DNA of 64,000 nt from Sulfurimonas sp. GTDB taxonomy: Bacteria; Campylobacterota; Campylobacteria; Campylobacterales; Sulfurimonadaceae. Both the position numbers and the translations under genes were made by a program. The notes beneath the pieces are model-generated. The model saw only the letters and a program-made list of their open reading frames with translations, did not search any database and was not told where the DNA came from. Positions 55,588-63,308 of the stretch are shown piece after piece (positions within the stretch are counted from its first letter, which is position 1; each line of letters starts with the position of its first letter). The DNA lies in NCBI GenBank assembly GCA_013791885.1, contig VMSZ01000068.1, positions 18,055-82,054 of the forward strand, given 5' to 3'.

Positions 55588-55622
55588 CGCGGTAATTATT
55601 TCTCTAGCAAAGGGTTTTTTAT

Positions 55623-56867
55623 ATGAAAAAAGAAGTTAAAAAAGTAGTTTTAGCCTACTCTGGTGGATTAGACACCAGCGTTATTCTTAAATGGCTACAA
55701 GATGAGTACAAGGCTGAAGTCATTACATTTACAGCGGACTTGGGACAAGGTGAAGATGTTGAACCGGCACGTCAAAAAGCACTTGACAATGGTATTAAAC
55801 CTGAAAATATTTTTATTCTTGATGTACAAGAAGAGTTTGTAAAAGATTATGTTTTCCCTATGTTTAGAGCAAATGCCATCTATGAAGGCGAGTACCTTCT
55901 CGGCACTTCTATTGCCAGACCTTTAATCGCTAAAAAACAGATTGAGATTGCAGCCAAAATGGGCGCTGATGCAGTAAGCCACGGTGCTACCGGAAAAGGA
56001 AATGACCAAGTAAGATTTGAACTTGGCTACCTGGGTCTAAATCCTGACATTACTGTTATTGCACCTTGGAGAGAGTGGGACTTAAACTCAAGAGAAAAAC
56101 TTTTAGCTTATGCAAGAGAACATGGAATTAAAATAGACCAAAAGCATTTAGATGCAAATGGAAATCCTACAGTAAGCCCTTATTCTATGGATGCCAACCT
56201 TCTTCATATTTCTTATGAAGGTCTACACTTAGAAAATCCAATGAATGAGCCAGAAGAGTCAATGTGGTTATGGACTACCTCTCCAGAGAAAGCTCCAGAT
56301 CAAAAAGAATATATCACTATTGGGTATAAAAATGGCGATCCTATCTCTGTAAACGGTCAAGAGATGTCTCCGGCTACTCTTCTTAGAACACTAAACGAGT
56401 ATGGAAACAAGCACGGTATAGGCCGTGTTGATATCGTTGAGAACCGTTTTGTCGGTATGAAAGCACGTGGATGTTATGAAACTCCGGGCGGGACTATCAT
56501 GCTTAAAGCTCACCGCGCAATTGAGTCAATCTGTCTCGACCGCGAAGAAGCACATATGAAAGATGGCATGATTGCAAAATATTCTGAACTTATCTACAAT
56601 GGTTTTTGGTTTACTCCTGAGAGAGAAATGATGCAAGCGGCAATTGATATTACTCAAAAATATGTTCAAGGGACTGTGAAACTCAAACTTTACAAAGGAA
56701 ATGTAGAAGTTGTAGGCCGCGAATCAGATATGTCTTTATACTCTGAAGCGCACTCAACATTCGAAGAAGATGAAGTTTACAATCAAAAAGATGCAGAAGG
56801 CTTTATCAGACTCAATGCGCTTAGAAGAATTATCGCCGGTAAAAAAAGAAATCACTTAAATAAATAA
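55623..56867 (+). CDS. argG: Argininosuccinate synthase
   Basis: Joins citrulline and aspartate with ATP to give argininosuccinate in arginine synthesis. The PP-loop [15 protein letters not shown] is at the N-terminus, followed by [13 protein letters not shown], the [14 protein letters not shown] segment and the C-terminal [16 protein letters not shown]-like block. Length 414 is typical. The FTR-rhodanese gene starts 12 bases after its stop and may share the transcript. Confidence 0.97.
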   Translation: MKKEVKKVVLAYSGGLDTSVILKWLQDEYKAEVITFTADLGQGEDVEPARQKALDNGIKPENIFILDVQEEFVKDYVFPMFRANAIYEGEYLLGTSIARPLIAKKQIEIAAKMGADAVSHGATGKGNDQVRFELGYLGLNPDITVIAPWREWDLNSREKLLAYAREHGIKIDQKHLDANGNPTVSPYSMDANLLHISYEGLHLENPMNEPEESMWLWTTSPEKAPDQKEYITIGYKNGDPISVNGQEMSPATLLRTLNEYGNKHGIGRVDIVENRFVGMKARGCYETPGGTIMLKAHRAIESICLDREEAHMKDGMIAKYSELIYNGFWFTPEREMMQAAIDITQKYVQGTVKLKLYKGNVEVVGRESDMSLYSEAHSTFEEDEVYNQKDAEGFIRLNALRRIIAGKKRNHLNK

Positions 56868-56879
56868 AAAGGATAAAAA

Positions 56880-57617
56880 ATGAGCATTATCAAAATTGAC
56901 ATGAATTCACCTGAATTTCAGGCAGAGATGGAAAAAACTATTAAGTTTACAGATAAAGTTGTAAAGCAATTTAACTGGGAGTACAACCCTCAGGCAGAGA
57001 TAAATGAGGGTGTTCAAATGGGTCTTGCCAGAAACAAGATGATGTACAACAAACGTTTTTGTCCTTGTTTTATGGTTGAAGTTGTGGATGAAAAACCAAG
57101 AAGTGTTGAAGACAGAATCTGCCCTTGTAAACCTGCGTTAGAACATGAGATTCCAGAAGAAGGTGTTTGTCACTGTCAAATATTTTGTACGCCTGAGTTT
57201 GCAGCAGCCAAACGAATTGAGCTTGGAATGGAAGAAGCTGTTCATACACACTCACGCGGTTTAACTAAAGAGGAGTGTGCATCTTTAGTCAGTCAAAGTG
57301 AAATTGATGGTGATGAGATGATGGCTCTCCTTGAAGCAAGAGAACTTGGAATGGTTGATTTTAAACTTGTAGATGTTCGTGAGCATATGGAATGGCAAAT
57401 GGGTCACATTAAAGGAGCAGATGCTCTTGTGCCTACAAGTAGTTTCTTCCAAACGCTTGATGAAGCAAAATTAGATAAAAATGAAAATATCATTCTTTAT
57501 TGTCATGTTGGTAGCAGAAGCGCACACTGTGCAAGAATTCTTGGCGATATGGGATACAAAAAAATAGGAAACTTAACTCACGGTATCGTTTCTTACGGCG
57601 GTGAAAAAGAAAGATAA
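56880..57617 (+). CDS. Ferredoxin:thioredoxin reductase-like catalytic domain fused to rhodanese
   Basis: 245 residues in two domains. Residues ~15-115 carry the FTR catalytic-chain pattern: FCPCF, ICPC and VCHCQIF, which in FTR ligate a [4Fe-4S] cluster and provide the redox disulfide. Spacing is CPC-X17-CPC-X13-CHC, longer than the plastid CPC-X16-CPC-X8-CHC. Residues ~155-240 are a rhodanese with DVREHMEWQMGHIKGA and the active-site loop CHVGSRS. Together they suggest cytoplasmic reduction or transfer of sulfane sulfur driven by ferredoxin. The partner FTR variable chain is not nearby. It follows argG by 12 bases. Confidence 0.85.
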   Translation: MSIIKIDMNSPEFQAEMEKTIKFTDKVVKQFNWEYNPQAEINEGVQMGLARNKMMYNKRFCPCFMVEVVDEKPRSVEDRICPCKPALEHEIPEEGVCHCQIFCTPEFAAAKRIELGMEEAVHTHSRGLTKEECASLVSQSEIDGDEMMALLEARELGMVDFKLVDVREHMEWQMGHIKGADALVPTSSFFQTLDEAKLDKNENIILYCHVGSRSAHCARILGDMGYKKIGNLTHGIVSYGGEKER

Positions 57618-57660
57618 TCGCATTCGTGCGAAAAGTTTAGATGGCAATTTTTTTGCCATC
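57618..57660 (+). other. Two tandem hairpins before rplI
   Basis: TCGCA-TTCG-TGCGA (57618-57631) is a 5-bp stem with a TTCG tetraloop that starts at the base after the FTR-rhodanese stop. GATGGCAA-TTTTT-TTGCCATC (57640-57660) is an 8-bp perfect stem. Neither is followed by a T-run. They could be an imperfect terminator, an mRNA end protector or an rplI control element. Confidence 0.5.
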
Positions 57661-57682
57661 ATGATTAAATCAAGGAATAATA

Positions 57683-58129
57683 ATGAAAGTACTTTTAATA
57701 AAAGATGTAAAAAGCTTAGGTAAAGCTGGTGAAGTTAAAGAAGTAAAAGACGGCTACGGAAAAAACTTTCTTATTGGCAAAGGCTTCGCAAAACATGCTA
57801 CTGCTGACATTCTGGCACAACATGCCAAAGATGAAGCAGAAGCAGCAAAAAATTTAGCTGATGAAATAACTTTACTTAAAGAGTTGGCGGTAAAATTAGA
57901 TAAAGCTGAAATAATAATTACAAAACCTCTTGGAGACAATGGACATCTTTTTGGTTCGATTACAAAAGATGATGTTGCACATGCCCTTCTAGAGCAGCAT
58001 AATATAGAAATAGACAAAAAGCACATAACAGACAAAGTTGCTCTTAAAACTGTTGGTGAACATGAGCTGGATTTAAAACTTGGTCATGGAATTCATGCAG
58101 TACTTCATGTGGATATTCAAGGAGAATAG
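57683..58129 (+). CDS. rplI: 50S ribosomal protein L9
   Basis: Large-subunit protein binding 23S rRNA near L1 and affecting frame maintenance. The N-terminal domain (MKVLLIKDVKSLGKAGEVKEVKDGYGKNFLIGKGFA) and long linker helix (AKDEAEAAKNLADEITLLKELA) are typical, as is the C-terminal domain containing LFGSITKDDVAHAL. Length 148 is standard. It is followed by hslVU and era, the gene order I recall in H. pylori. Confidence 0.97.
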   Translation: MKVLLIKDVKSLGKAGEVKEVKDGYGKNFLIGKGFAKHATADILAQHAKDEAEAAKNLADEITLLKELAVKLDKAEIIITKPLGDNGHLFGSITKDDVAHALLEQHNIEIDKKHITDKVALKTVGEHELDLKLGHGIHAVLHVDIQGE

Positions 58130-58181
58130 TAAAATATGTCCTATTTTATCTCGCCTCTAGGTGTAGCTTCAGTGAGAGGAA

Positions 58182-58214
58182 TTTTTCAAAGAATTCACTT
58201 CTTTGAAAAAGGAG
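58182..58214 (+). promoter_or_regulatory. 11-bp hairpin touching the hslV Shine-Dalgarno
   Basis: TTTTTCAAAGA (58182-58192) pairs perfectly with TCTTTGAAAAA (58200-58210) across a 7-base loop. GGAG (58211-58214), the SD for the GTG at 58224, begins on the next base. A second possible stem, CCTCT with AGAGG (58154-58179), lies upstream. An AT-rich stem at the ribosome site of a heat-shock gene suggests temperature-dependent translation, but this is inference. Confidence 0.5.
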
Positions 58215-58223
58215 ACAAACAAA

Positions 58224-58754
58224 GTGTTTGATGCAACTACCATACTTGCCTATAAAGGCAAAAATAAAGCTGTTATAGGTGGAGATGGGCAGGTAACTTT
58301 TGGAGACTCAGTTCTCAAAGGTAATGCAACAAAAATCCGTACTCTGCACCAAGGGAAAATCCTTGCCGGTTTTGCCGGCAGTACTGCAGATGCATTTAAC
58401 CTTTTTGAAATGTTTGAACAATTTTTAGAAGATAAAAAGGGTGATTTGCTCAAGTCTGTTATAGAGTTTTCCAAAGCCTGGAGAAAAGACAAGGTTCTTC
58501 GCAGACTTGAAGCTATGATGATTGTTCTAAATAAAGACCACATATTTATCCTCACTGGAAACGGTGATGTCGTTGAACCCGAGGATGGAGAAATAGCTTC
58601 TATTGGGAGCGGTGGCAACTATGCAATTTCAGCTGCGCGCGCACTCAAAAAGCATGCGGTTTTAGATGAAGAGGAACTTGTAAAAGAGAGCCTTCACATT
58701 GCTGCAGATTTATGTATCTACACAAACCACAATATAAAAATTCTCACTCTCTAG
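58224..58754 (+). CDS. hslV: HslV (ClpQ) peptidase of the HslVU protease
   Basis: The proteasome-like peptidase ring that degrades proteins unfolded by HslU. The track ORF starts at TTG 58203 within the SD. The GTG at 58224, nine bases after GGAG, encodes [12 protein letters not shown]. This matches the MFEATTIL start I recall for H. pylori HslV, so the nucleophile is the first Thr (residue 5) after a four-residue propeptide. GGDGQVTFG and [15 protein letters not shown] are conserved. Length is 176. Confidence 0.93.
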   Translation: MFDATTILAYKGKNKAVIGGDGQVTFGDSVLKGNATKIRTLHQGKILAGFAGSTADAFNLFEMFEQFLEDKKGDLLKSVIEFSKAWRKDKVLRRLEAMMIVLNKDHIFILTGNGDVVEPEDGEIASIGSGGNYAISAARALKKHAVLDEEELVKESLHIAADLCIYTNHNIKILTL

Positions 58755-58765
58755 GAAAAGAACTC

Positions 58766-60094
58766 ATGAACTTAACACCAAAAGAGATCGTTGCATTTTT
58801 AGACCAGTATGTTATCTCTCAAGAAAATGCAAAAAAGACCATTGCTCTAGCCCTTAGAACCCGCTATAGAAGAATGCAACTCTCTCCAGAACTTCAAAAC
58901 GAAATCATGCCAAAGAACATTCTGATGATTGGTTCAACCGGAGTTGGAAAAACAGAAATTTCTCGTAGACTTGCAAAAATGATGAAGGTTCCTTTCATTA
59001 AAGTAGAAGCTAGCAAATATACAGAAGTCGGCTTTGTAGGTCGTGATGTGGAGTCTATGATTCGTGATTTAGTGGTGAATTCCATCTCAATTGTAAAAGC
59101 AGAAAAAGAAGAAGAAAACAGAGAGAAAATTGAAAACTATGTCTTAAATAAAATAGTTGAAAAACTTGTCCCTCCTCTTCCTTTAGGTGCAAGTGAAAGT
59201 AAAAAAGATGATTATCAGACTCTTCTGTCCGCAATGGAAAAGAGGGTTGAATCTGGCGAAATGGATGACAAAATTATTGAAATTGAATTCGATAAAGTAA
59301 ATATTGAATTTAACGACACAAACATGCCTCCTGAAATGGCTAAAGTGCAAGAGAGCTTTTCTAAAATATTTTCAACTATGAGTAAAGAAGACTCTAAAAA
59401 AGAAGTAACTGTAAAAGATGCAAAGTCTATGCTCAAACTTGAATCCACGAACAAACTTTTAGACATGACCAACATAAATGCAGAAGCACTTAGACGTGCC
59501 GAAGATGGCGGGATTATATTTTTGGATGAGATTGACAAAATAGCACTGAGTGAAAAATCTCAGGGCAGAAATGACCCAAGTAAAGAAGGCGTACAACGCG
59601 ACCTACTCCCAATTGTAGAGGGCAGCAGTGTAACTACTAAATATGGAGTTATCAACACAGACCATATTCTCTTCATTGCTGCAGGTGCATTTCATGTCAG
59701 TAAGCCAAGCGACTTAATTCCTGAACTTCAAGGAAGATTTCCACTCAGAGTAGAACTCGAAGCTCTGACAGAAGAGACGCTCTACCAAATACTTACACAA
59801 ACGCAAAACTCACTCTTAAAACAGTACGAAGCACTTTTAAGCGCAGAAGATGTCACTCTTAAGTTTGATGATGAAGCCATCAGAGCTATAGCACAGCTTT
59901 CTCATCGTGCGAATGAGATAACAGAAGATATAGGTGCAAGACGCTTACATACTGTTTTGGAAAAAGTTTTAGAAGACATCAGTTTTGATGCAGATGAGCA
60001 TAAAGGTGAAGAATTTACCGTTACAGCCAAACTCGTTCATGACAAACTCGATCTTGTAGTCCAAAACGAAGACCTCTCCAGATATATACTATAA
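58766..60094 (+). CDS. hslU: HslU (ClpY) ATPase of the HslVU protease
   Basis: The AAA+ unfoldase that feeds HslV. Motifs: Walker A GSTGVGKTEISR, the pore and Walker B region GGIIFLDEIDKIA, and the C-terminal tail ending DLSRYIL, which inserts into HslV. The intermediate I domain covers about residues 100-220. The track ORF extends 18 codons into hslV. The ATG at 58766 (MNLTPKEIVAFLDQYVISQ) has AGGAAAAG upstream and gives the normal 442 residues. Confidence 0.96.
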   Translation: MNLTPKEIVAFLDQYVISQENAKKTIALALRTRYRRMQLSPELQNEIMPKNILMIGSTGVGKTEISRRLAKMMKVPFIKVEASKYTEVGFVGRDVESMIRDLVVNSISIVKAEKEEENREKIENYVLNKIVEKLVPPLPLGASESKKDDYQTLLSAMEKRVESGEMDDKIIEIEFDKVNIEFNDTNMPPEMAKVQESFSKIFSTMSKEDSKKEVTVKDAKSMLKLESTNKLLDMTNINAEALRRAEDGGIIFLDEIDKIALSEKSQGRNDPSKEGVQRDLLPIVEGSSVTTKYGVINTDHILFIAAGAFHVSKPSDLIPELQGRFPLRVELEALTEETLYQILTQTQNSLLKQYEALLSAEDVTLKFDDEAIRAIAQLSHRANEITEDIGARRLHTVLEKVLEDISFDADEHKGEEFTVTAKLVHDKLDLVVQNEDLSRYIL

Positions 60095-60119
60095 CAAACT
60101 CATTCAAAGGCGTATACAG

Positions 60120-61031
60120 ATGAACAAAAACAACACGCAAGAAACTACTAGAAGTGGTTTCGTCTCTCTCATAGGCCGTCCAAACGCAGGTAAAAGTACA
60201 CTTATGAATTCACTTTTAGGTGAAAACATTGCCATGGTTTCCCAAAAAGCAAACGCGACACGAAAACGCTCAAACGCCATCGTTATGCATAACAATAATC
60301 AAATTATATTTGTTGATACACCTGGTATTCACGAGAGAGAGAAAGTACTAAATCAGTTTATGCTTGATGAAGCACTCAAAGCTATGGGTGATTGTGATTT
60401 AATTGTCTATCTCGCTCCTATTACAGATTCCACTGAACATTATGAAAAATTTTTAAAACTTAATAATGGCCGTGTAAAACATATTATAGTTCTAAGCAAA
60501 ATAGATCAGGTAACTCAAGAAAAACTCTTTAAACGTATTTCCTCGTACAATCAGTTCTCGGATCAGTTTGAAGCACTTATTCCTATAGCAGTTCCTAAAA
60601 AAATAGGCCACAAAGACCTTCTTGAAACAATAGCTAAAAATTTACCGGAGTCCCCTTATCTTTTTAATCCGGAAGATTTAACAAGTGAGCTTGTACGTGA
60701 TATCTATGCAGGCTTTATCCGTGAGGCAATCTTTGAAAATGTCAGCGACGAAATTCCTTATGAGTCAGATGTTTTAATAGACAAAATAGAAGAGAAAAAA
60801 GGTTTAGATAAAATCTATGCAACTATTATTATAGAAAAAGAGTCTCAAAAAGGAATTATTATCGGTAAAGGCGGAGAGTCTATAAAACGTATTGGTAAAT
60901 ATGCTAGAGAGAAAATAGAATTTTTAAGTGGACAAAAGGCCTATCTTGAACTTCAGGTAAGCGTCAAGAAGGGCTGGACAAAAGACAAGGCTTATCTAAA
61001 AGAGATAGGATATGAGAATGAAGAAAACTAA
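60120..61031 (+). CDS. era: GTPase Era
   Basis: A ribosome-assembly GTPase that binds the 3' end of 16S rRNA. G motifs: GRPNAGKST (G1), DTPGIH (G3), and SKID (G4). The C-terminal KH domain has IIGKGGESIKRIGKYAREKIE. Length 303 is typical. SD AAAGG precedes the ATG by about ten bases. Its 3' end overlaps the csd6 start by 20 bases. Confidence 0.97.
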   Translation: MNKNNTQETTRSGFVSLIGRPNAGKSTLMNSLLGENIAMVSQKANATRKRSNAIVMHNNNQIIFVDTPGIHEREKVLNQFMLDEALKAMGDCDLIVYLAPITDSTEHYEKFLKLNNGRVKHIIVLSKIDQVTQEKLFKRISSYNQFSDQFEALIPIAVPKKIGHKDLLETIAKNLPESPYLFNPEDLTSELVRDIYAGFIREAIFENVSDEIPYESDVLIDKIEEKKGLDKIYATIIIEKESQKGIIIGKGGESIKRIGKYAREKIEFLSGQKAYLELQVSVKKGWTKDKAYLKEIGYENEEN

Positions 61032-62013
61032 GACAGGGGCTGTTTTAAAGAGTATTTTAATTATCTTATGTTCTCAAGTTGTGCTAAACGCTAATGATTC
61101 TCTGAATAATTATAGAATCAACGGCATAGATAATATTGCGAAGATGATGGATGAAGAACTAACCAAAGAGAGTTATTGGAGTGAATACCTTAAAGACAAA
61201 GATACAAGATTTGGGTTTATAGAAGAGTATTCAAGTATTCTTACCTGCGACAAAGACAGATCTACTCTTGCTTTATATGTCAGAAATAAAGATAATAAAT
61301 ATGAATTTGTTAAAGAACACAATGCTTTTACAGGAAAGAATAACGGTGACAAAGTTCAAGAAGGAGATTTAAAAACTCCTGTGGGCATCTACAGAATAGT
61401 TGAAAAACTCTCCAAAGAAACAAATTTAGACTCATTTTACGGCCCCTTGGCATTTGTCACTTCATATCCGAATATTTATGACAGATATCAGGGTAAAAAT
61501 GGGCATGGCATTTGGATACATGGAGTCCCTACAGAACAAGAGCGAGATACGTACACCAAAGGTTGTATTGCTATTGAAAATGACAGTATTGAGTGTTTGA
61601 ACAGAAAAATCAATTATGCAGAGACACTCTTAATCATCAACAACAAAAAAGTAGAAGAAAACCCTCCAAAAGAAGTTTTAGCATCCCTGCTCTCTGAATT
61701 GTTTAAATGGAGATATGCTTGGATTTACAGCGATACATCAAGCTACCTTGATTTTTACACACAAAATTTTGTAAGAGATGATGGAATGAACTATGAGGAG
61801 TTCAAAAATTATAAAATGCGAGTTTTTCAAAAAGATGAAAAAAAGACAATTGTTTTTCAAAACATAAGCATAGTGCCCTACCCAAATAATGAGAATGTTT
61901 TTAAAATAACTTTTAAAGAGCATTACAGATCGGATTCTTTTAAATTCAGCGGAGATAAGTCGCTTATGGTAAAACTAGAAGATAATAAAATGAAAATATT
62001 TACAGAGCAATAG
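61012..62013 (+). CDS. csd6: Csd6/Pgp2-type peptidoglycan L,D-carboxypeptidase (YkuD fold)
   Basis: Trims the terminal D-Ala from peptidoglycan tetrapeptides, an activity needed for helical shape in Helicobacter and Campylobacter. The signal peptide ends around VVLNAN. The L,D-transpeptidase-type domain has GDLKTPVGIYRI, HGIWIHGVPT and the catalytic TKGCIAIEN. The C-terminal ~110 residues fit the NTF2-like domain of Csd6. Length 333 matches. ATGs at 61012 and 61018 are both possible starts. It is immediately followed by the Csd4-type gene, so tetrapeptide and tripeptide trimming are encoded together. Confidence 0.85.
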   Translation: MRMKKTKTGAVLKSILIILCSQVVLNANDSLNNYRINGIDNIAKMMDEELTKESYWSEYLKDKDTRFGFIEEYSSILTCDKDRSTLALYVRNKDNKYEFVKEHNAFTGKNNGDKVQEGDLKTPVGIYRIVEKLSKETNLDSFYGPLAFVTSYPNIYDRYQGKNGHGIWIHGVPTEQERDTYTKGCIAIENDSIECLNRKINYAETLLIINNKKVEENPPKEVLASLLSELFKWRYAWIYSDTSSYLDFYTQNFVRDDGMNYEEFKNYKMRVFQKDEKKTIVFQNISIVPYPNNENVFKITFKEHYRSDSFKFSGDKSLMVKLEDNKMKIFTEQ

Positions 62014-63297
62014 ATGAAATTTCTCTTGCTTCTCATACTTGCGTTTAATTCTCTTTTTGCAACAGTCCAACTTATAAAAAAAGAGAATCCAGACTCAAAT
62101 ACAACACTCCTTGTTATAGGTGGCATACACGGCGATGAGCCGGGAGGATACTTCGCCGCATCTATTCTTAGTTCACACTATGAAATTCAATCAAAAAACT
62201 TATGGATAGTACCAAACCTCAATAAAGAGAGTATTCAAAAAAATTCACGCGGTATATATGGGGATATGAATAGAAAATTCTCAGTGATTGATGCCCATGA
62301 TAATGACAAACAAACTGTAGAAGAAATAAAAAAAATAATTTTGGAAAAAAATGTTTCATTAGTCTTAAACTTGCATGATGGACATGGTTTTTATAGAAAA
62401 GAGAAACAGGGAAATATCTTTAATCCAAACGCATGGGGACAAACATGTGTTATTGACCAGTGTAAACTTAAAGAAAATCAGCCTTTTGGAGATTTAAACG
62501 AAATTGCTTCTACAGTCAAAAAGAACTTAAACAAACAACTCTTACAAAACCATCACAGTTTCGATGTCAAAAATACTAATACAAAATTTGAAGATGAAGC
62601 GATGCAACTCTCACTGACTTACTTTGCTGTAACAAACAACAAACCTGCGTTTGCTATTGAAAGCAGTAAAAACTTATCTTCTTTAAGTCAAAAAGTTTTT
62701 TATCAACTCCTCGCTATAGAAGAATTTATGAAAATAATGAATATTTCCTATATAAGACAATTTGATTTTAATGAGACTGAGATAGCTAAAATTATAGAAA
62801 ACTATGGTTTTTTAAACATAAATAATAACATTTCTCTAAATCTAAATCAAATCAAAAAATCTTTAAGCTACATTCCGATAAAATCAACAGACAATCTCTT
62901 TTGTTTTTCCCATCCCTTAGGTGAGATAAGAGACCTTAGAGGGGAAGTCGCGATTTATATCGCAAATAAAGAAGTGGCAGTACTTAGGCCTCAATACTTT
63001 ACAATATCTGAACAATGTCCAGATAAATATGAAGTTGAGATTGATGGAAATGTTACTTTTATAGAAAAAGCTTCATATTTTTCTATAACTGACGATTTTA
63101 AGGTATTAACTCAGCAGGGTCTTCGAGTTAACGTTATCGGTTACTCATCTGCAGGTGTTGTGAATGAGAGTGGGATACTTTTAAATCTGGGAAACATAGG
63201 TGAAAATTTTTCACTTGATGATGAAAAAAAAGTTTACAGAGTAGAGCTTTACAAAAATGATGAATTTTGCACCATGTTAATGGCCAAATTCAAATAG
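62014..63297 (+). CDS. csd4: Csd4/Pgp1-type peptidoglycan D,L-carboxypeptidase (M14 zinc)
   Basis: Removes meso-DAP from muramyl tripeptides, the next trimming step after Csd6. The signal peptide is MKFLLLLILAFNSLFA. Zinc ligands are predicted as His39, Glu42 (GGIHGDEPGG) and His121 (LNLHDGHGF). H. pylori Csd4 uses Gln46, Glu49 and His128 as I remember, so spacing is identical but the first ligand here is the canonical His. C-terminal Ig-like domains fill residues ~250-427. It starts on the base after the csd6 stop. Confidence 0.85.
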   Translation: MKFLLLLILAFNSLFATVQLIKKENPDSNTTLLVIGGIHGDEPGGYFAASILSSHYEIQSKNLWIVPNLNKESIQKNSRGIYGDMNRKFSVIDAHDNDKQTVEEIKKIILEKNVSLVLNLHDGHGFYRKEKQGNIFNPNAWGQTCVIDQCKLKENQPFGDLNEIASTVKKNLNKQLLQNHHSFDVKNTNTKFEDEAMQLSLTYFAVTNNKPAFAIESSKNLSSLSQKVFYQLLAIEEFMKIMNISYIRQFDFNETEIAKIIENYGFLNINNNISLNLNQIKKSLSYIPIKSTDNLFCFSHPLGEIRDLRGEVAIYIANKEVAVLRPQYFTISEQCPDKYEVEIDGNVTFIEKASYFSITDDFKVLTQQGLRVNVIGYSSAGVVNESGILLNLGNIGENFSLDDEKKVYRVELYKNDEFCTMLMAKFK

Positions 63298-63308
63298 GAT
63301 TATAGTTA

